Of a DNA stretch of 64,000 nucleotides, positions 60,909 through 64,000 are shown in pieces. This DNA comes from Methylophaga lonarensis MPL (GTDB lineage: Bacteria; Pseudomonadota; Gammaproteobacteria; Nitrosococcales; Methylophagaceae). Position numbers and translations under genes: made by a program. The stretch spans positions 1-64,000 of the forward strand of contig NZ_APHR01000035.1 of NCBI RefSeq assembly GCF_000349205.1, given 5' to 3'. The notes under the pieces were generated by a model. The model saw only the letters and a program-made list of their open reading frames with translations, was not told the DNA's origin and ran no database searches. The stretch's first letter is position 1. Each line of letters opens with the position of its first letter.

Positions 60909-62589
60909 ACTTTCAGGGCTGTTAGCGCTGCTGTTATGCAGCCAGCTACTGCTCTTTCCTAAAATCACTGTTGCAGATCCGGCACAAGCCGCTGTCGCTT
61001 CTGCACATCCGCTGGCAACTGAAGCAGGTATTTCGATTCTGGAAGCTGGCGGCAATGCCTTTGATGCGGCAATTGCTGTGGCCGCAGCACTGGCCGTGGT
61101 GGAGCCTGCCGGTTCCGGTCTGGGTGGCGGTGGATTCTGGTTGCTACATCAGCAAAGCAGTAACCAACAAATCATGATCGATAGTCGTGAGACAGCACCG
61201 GGCGCTGCTCATCGTGATATGTATCTCAATGAAGACGGTGAAGTGGTTCGTGAATGGTCACTGGATGGTCCACTGTCGGCCGCCATCCCCGGTACCCCTG
61301 CGGCCTTGCATCATTTGGCTGAAAACTATGGTCAGTTGCCGCTTGAAGTCTCGCTTGCACCAGCTATTAAACACGCACGCGAGGGGTTTCCAGTCAGCCC
61401 GCGCTATCAGCGTTTCAGCAACTTTCGACTGGCCGCGCTGCAAGCCTCACCTGCGGCGGCCAAAATCTTTCTGCACGATAATCAAATTCCCGAACTTGGC
61501 AGCCTGATTATTCAGGAAGACTTGGCTAACACCCTGGAAAGCATCGCCCGTGAGGGACGGGACGGATTTTACCGTGGGCCAATCGCTCAAATGATGGTGG
61601 ATGCCGTCCAGCAGGATGGTGGCATCTGGACACTGGATGATCTGGCAAACTATCAACTTGTCGAGCGACAGCCGATACAGGCGCAAATCGGTGATTTTAC
61701 GATTACCAGTGCTGCACTGCCCTCTGCCGGCGGCAAGTTGCTGGTGTCCATGCTCAAACAACTGGAGTTACTCGACTATCAGCAAGCCAATCCACAGCAA
61801 CAACATCATTACCTGGCAGAGGTGATGCGACGTGCCTATCGCGATCGCAACCTGTATCTGGGCGATGCCGACTTTGTTGATATTCCCGACTACCTGACCA
61901 CACAGGCCTATGCGCAACAAAACATCGCAGATATCGATCACTACCAGGCCAGTGACAGTGAGCAGATGTGGGATGGCTTTGCCAACAAGGGGCAGGACAC
62001 CACCCATTTTTCCATCATTGACGCACAGGGCAATCGTGTTGCCGCCACACTGAGCATTAACTATCCGTTTGGTTCAGGCTATGTCGCAGTAGGAACCGGC
62101 GTGCTTTTGAATGACGAAATGGATGATTTTTCTGCTCAGGCTGGCACGCCTAATGCCTATGAGCTGGTCAGTGAATCAGCCAATGCTATCGAGCCGTACA
62201 AACGGCCTTTATCAAGCATGACTCCCACCTTTATTGAAAATGATAGCCGCGTAGCCGTGCTGGGCACTCCAGGTGGCAGCCGAATCATCACCATGGTATT
62301 GCATGGTGTTCTGGCCTTTATGGAAGGTGAAAATGCACAGGGTATGGTCAATCGCCCAAGACTGCATCATCAATTTCTGCCCGACCGCATCCAGCTGGAA
62401 TCGCCTGGATTTTCGGCATCTGCAGCGGCAGATTTACGTCAACGTGGCCATACGGTTCAGGTTTTGAATCGTCAGTTTGGCAATATGCAGGTCGTGCTGC
62501 GCGATAACAGAACCGGCATCACAGAAGCCGCCAGTGATCCGCGTGGTGAGGGCAGCAGTGCAGTGTTGTCTCAGACTATCTCGGACTAA
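60905..62589 (+). CDS. ggt: Gamma-glutamyltransferase (start codon apparently lost)
   Basis: Periplasmic enzyme hydrolysing glutathione. The signal-like segment ([26 protein letters not shown]), the family motif [22 protein letters not shown] and the autoprocessing site DTTHFSIID with its nucleophile Thr are present. No ATG, GTG or TTG lies near the signal peptide; the observed CATAAACTT would become CATGAAACTT with one added G, giving an ATGA overlap with trhO and a 561-residue preprotein of normal length. The alternative is a start at 60736 or earlier inside trhO, with an implausible leader. Confidence 0.9.
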
Positions 62590-62600
62590 GCTCCACAAAG

Positions 62601-63062
62601 CTATAGCTTCATATCCGCTGGCATGATGCCTTTACGGGCCTGCGACATGGCGCTGGCTTCAAAAATCAGCAAAACGATGATAGTCACTGACAGTGGCAAC
62701 AAGGCAAACCAGCCCAGGATAGAGCGTTGAATAAACTGCATTGCTTCATCTGGCTGTCGGTCGATAAGAAAACTGCCCAGCAAAAAAATCACCACGGCGA
62801 CAAAATAAGCCAGAATCAAAAACTGACTTCTTGTCCAGGTCAGTTGCCAATGGGCTTTGACCAGATGTGAAGAATGATCCGTTCGGCCAGCCTGCCTGGC
62901 TATCCAGCCAATGAAGACAAGCGAACACAACACAGGTATGGTAAAAATCAGCCAGAGCTGCTTGGTTCCAAACAGGATCGCAGGTAATAAAAAATGACAA
63001 ACCGCCAGATTAAACATCAATACCTCATGTGGTCTGACCGCTTTTTCGTTATCAGATGCCAT
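62601..63062 (-). CDS. Unrecognised four-helix membrane protein
   Basis: 153 residues with four hydrophobic segments (LAVCHFLLPAILFGT; WLIFTIPVLCSLVFIGWIA; FLILAYFVAVVIFLLGSFL; LGWFALLPLSVTIIVLLIFE) and a short charged N-terminus. The ATG at 63062 has GGAGG eight bases upstream. Convergent with ggt and divergent from tatD with very short gaps. No family recognised; length and layout recall small proteins of unknown function. Confidence 0.7.
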   Translation of the reverse strand: MASDNEKAVRPHEVLMFNLAVCHFLLPAILFGTKQLWLIFTIPVLCSLVFIGWIARQAGRTDHSSHLVKAHWQLTWTRSQFLILAYFVAVVIFLLGSFLIDRQPDEAMQFIQRSILGWFALLPLSVTIIVLLIFEASAMSQARKGIMPADMKL

Positions 63063-63082
63063 CTTGTTCTCCTCCATCAGTC

Positions 63083-63856
63083 ATGCTGACACTCATCGAC
63101 AGCCATTGCCATCTTGATTTCAAAGCCTTTGACAACGACAGGCCAGCAGTATTGCAACACTGTGAAAGTCTAGGCGTTGCACATATCATCTTGCCCGGCG
63201 TCAGTGTAGCGCAGTGGCCGAATATGATCTCGCTCTCTCAGCAATTCAATCAGCTGAGCTACGCGCTGGGCTGTCATCCGATGTTTATGACTCAGCATGC
63301 AGCGGATGCTGTGGAGCAACTGGATCACTACATCGGGCAGTATGCTCCCGTCGCCATTGGTGAAATCGGCTTGGATTTTTATCTGCACAATCATGACAAG
63401 TCAGCACAAATAAGCCTGCTGGAAGCCCAGCTAGCGCTGGCAGTAAAACACGCTTTACCGATCATCCTGCATGTTCGCAAGGCACATGATGAGATGCTTA
63501 AGTTATTGCGAAAATACCGGCCCATTGGCGGCTCCGTGCATGCTTTCAGCGGCAGCCTGCAGCAAGCACAGCAATATATCGAACTCGGTTTCTGCCTGGG
63601 GATTGGTGGAGCATTAACCTACCCCAGAGCCAATAAATTACGCTCAATGTTTGCGCATCTGCCCTTGTCCAGCATTGTTCTGGAAACGGATGCCCCGGAT
63701 ATGCCGTTATCGGGCAGGCAGGGGCTTCGCAACAGTCCCGAATATTTACCACTGATCGCCCAACAGCTGGCTGAGTTACGGGAGATCCCTGTCGAAACAG
63801 TGGCCAAAGCGACCACCGAAAACAGTCAGCGACTTTTCAGCTTGCCTGCCGCCTGA
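63083..63856 (+). CDS. tatD: TatD-family metal-dependent hydrolase
   Basis: Metal-dependent hydrolase (nuclease or deacylase) of the amidohydrolase fold. Motifs: DSHCHLDF at the N-terminus, GEIGLDFY, HVRKAHDE, and the closing VLETDAPD. 257 residues from the ATG at 63083; an earlier start inside the divergent gene's leader is less likely. Among TatD paralogues it may be the YjjV or YcfH type. Confidence 0.92.
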   Translation: MLTLIDSHCHLDFKAFDNDRPAVLQHCESLGVAHIILPGVSVAQWPNMISLSQQFNQLSYALGCHPMFMTQHAADAVEQLDHYIGQYAPVAIGEIGLDFYLHNHDKSAQISLLEAQLALAVKHALPIILHVRKAHDEMLKLLRKYRPIGGSVHAFSGSLQQAQQYIELGFCLGIGGALTYPRANKLRSMFAHLPLSSIVLETDAPDMPLSGRQGLRNSPEYLPLIAQQLAELREIPVETVAKATTENSQRLFSLPAA

Positions 63857-63868
63857 TCGACAACTAAT

Positions 63869-64000
63869 CTAATCGTGGTGATGCCCTATTTCACCCTCAG
63901 TGAACAGATAATCTCTGAGTTCTTTGTCCATCACCTTGTCGCGCCGACGAATCCATTCCAGGGTCATTGCGGCATGTTCTTTTTCTTCATCACGATTGTG
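63869..64000 (-). CDS. Encapsulated-ferritin-like protein, C-terminal fragment
   Basis: The last 43 codons of a gene running off the right edge. The sequence HNRDEEKEHAAMTLEWIRRRD followed by MDKELRDYLFTEGEI matches the EncFtn family, in which Glu/His ligands of the ferroxidase site lie in this segment. It ends GHHHD almost immediately, without the C-terminal targeting peptide that docks cargo into encapsulin. Whether an encapsulin gene lies beyond the edge is not visible. Confidence 0.85.
   Translation of the reverse strand, partial: HNRDEEKEHAAMTLEWIRRRDKVMDKELRDYLFTEGEIGHHHD

Overview
The window is an almost gap-free stretch of gammaproteobacterial core genome at roughly 48-50% G+C. Gene order and content (metY-rimP-nusA-infB-rbfA-truB-rpsO; leuS-lptE-holA-proA-nadD-rsfS-rlmH-maf-rng-yhdP-tldD; ftsY-ftsE-ftsX-rpoH; birA-coaX; ffs-dnaX-ybaB-recR; aat-bpt-infA) suggest an aquatic, non-enteric gammaproteobacterium, probably a Methylophaga-like or related Thiotrichales/Piscirickettsiaceae organism. 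That assignment is inferred from synteny and protein style; no marker gene was compared. I see no prophage, insertion sequence, CRISPR array or rRNA operon, and no gene-free stretch over 300 bases.

Layout. 1-6.8 kb (minus strand): translation operon with initiator tRNA, rimP, nusA, infB, rbfA, truB, rpsO. 6.9-13.1 kb: nitrogen control (ntrC, ntrB, a DUF4124 protein, glnA with a sigma-54 promoter and NtrC sites), then a TusA-like protein paired with a PP-loop ATPase. 13.1-27.9 kb: tldD, yhdP, rng, maf, rlmH, rsfS, nadD, proA, holA, lptE, leuS and an H-NS family gene. 28-32 kb: ferredoxin, coaD, rsmD and two M16 peptidases. From 32 kb most genes are on the plus strand: ftsY-ftsE-ftsX, rpoH, (minus: fdxA), lapA-lapB, arsC-like, wrbA, DUF2069, a tiny flagellar-rod-like protein behind a flagellar-type promoter, birA, coaX, tRNA-Ser, a periplasmic histidine phosphatase with a GGDEF-EAL protein, the 4.5S RNA, dnaX, ybaB, recR, a degenerate-EAL/HDOD protein, aat, bpt and infA. 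50-64 kb mixes strands: dsbB, a DUF1451 zinc-ribbon protein, a JmjC hydroxylase, csiV, methylthioinosine/hypoxanthine salvage, a BtuF/BtuD/BtuC-type importer, an L,D-transpeptidase with a MepK-like endopeptidase, trhO, ggt, two unrecognised proteins, tatD, and the tail of an encapsulated-ferritin-type protein cut by the window end.

The most informative new reading is regulatory: a sigma-54 promoter with two upstream NtrC sites at glnA and a further NtrC site between the DUF4124 gene and ntrB; and a near-consensus sigma-28 promoter driving a 76-residue protein that looks like only the two terminal helices of a flagellar rod/hook protein. A second theme is caution: six genes (yhdP, ftsY, lapA, dnaX, DUF1451, ggt) each need a one-base correction to read as normal family members. 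Since ftsY and dnaX are normally essential, sequencing or assembly indels are the simplest explanation, and start or stop positions in those genes should be treated as provisional.
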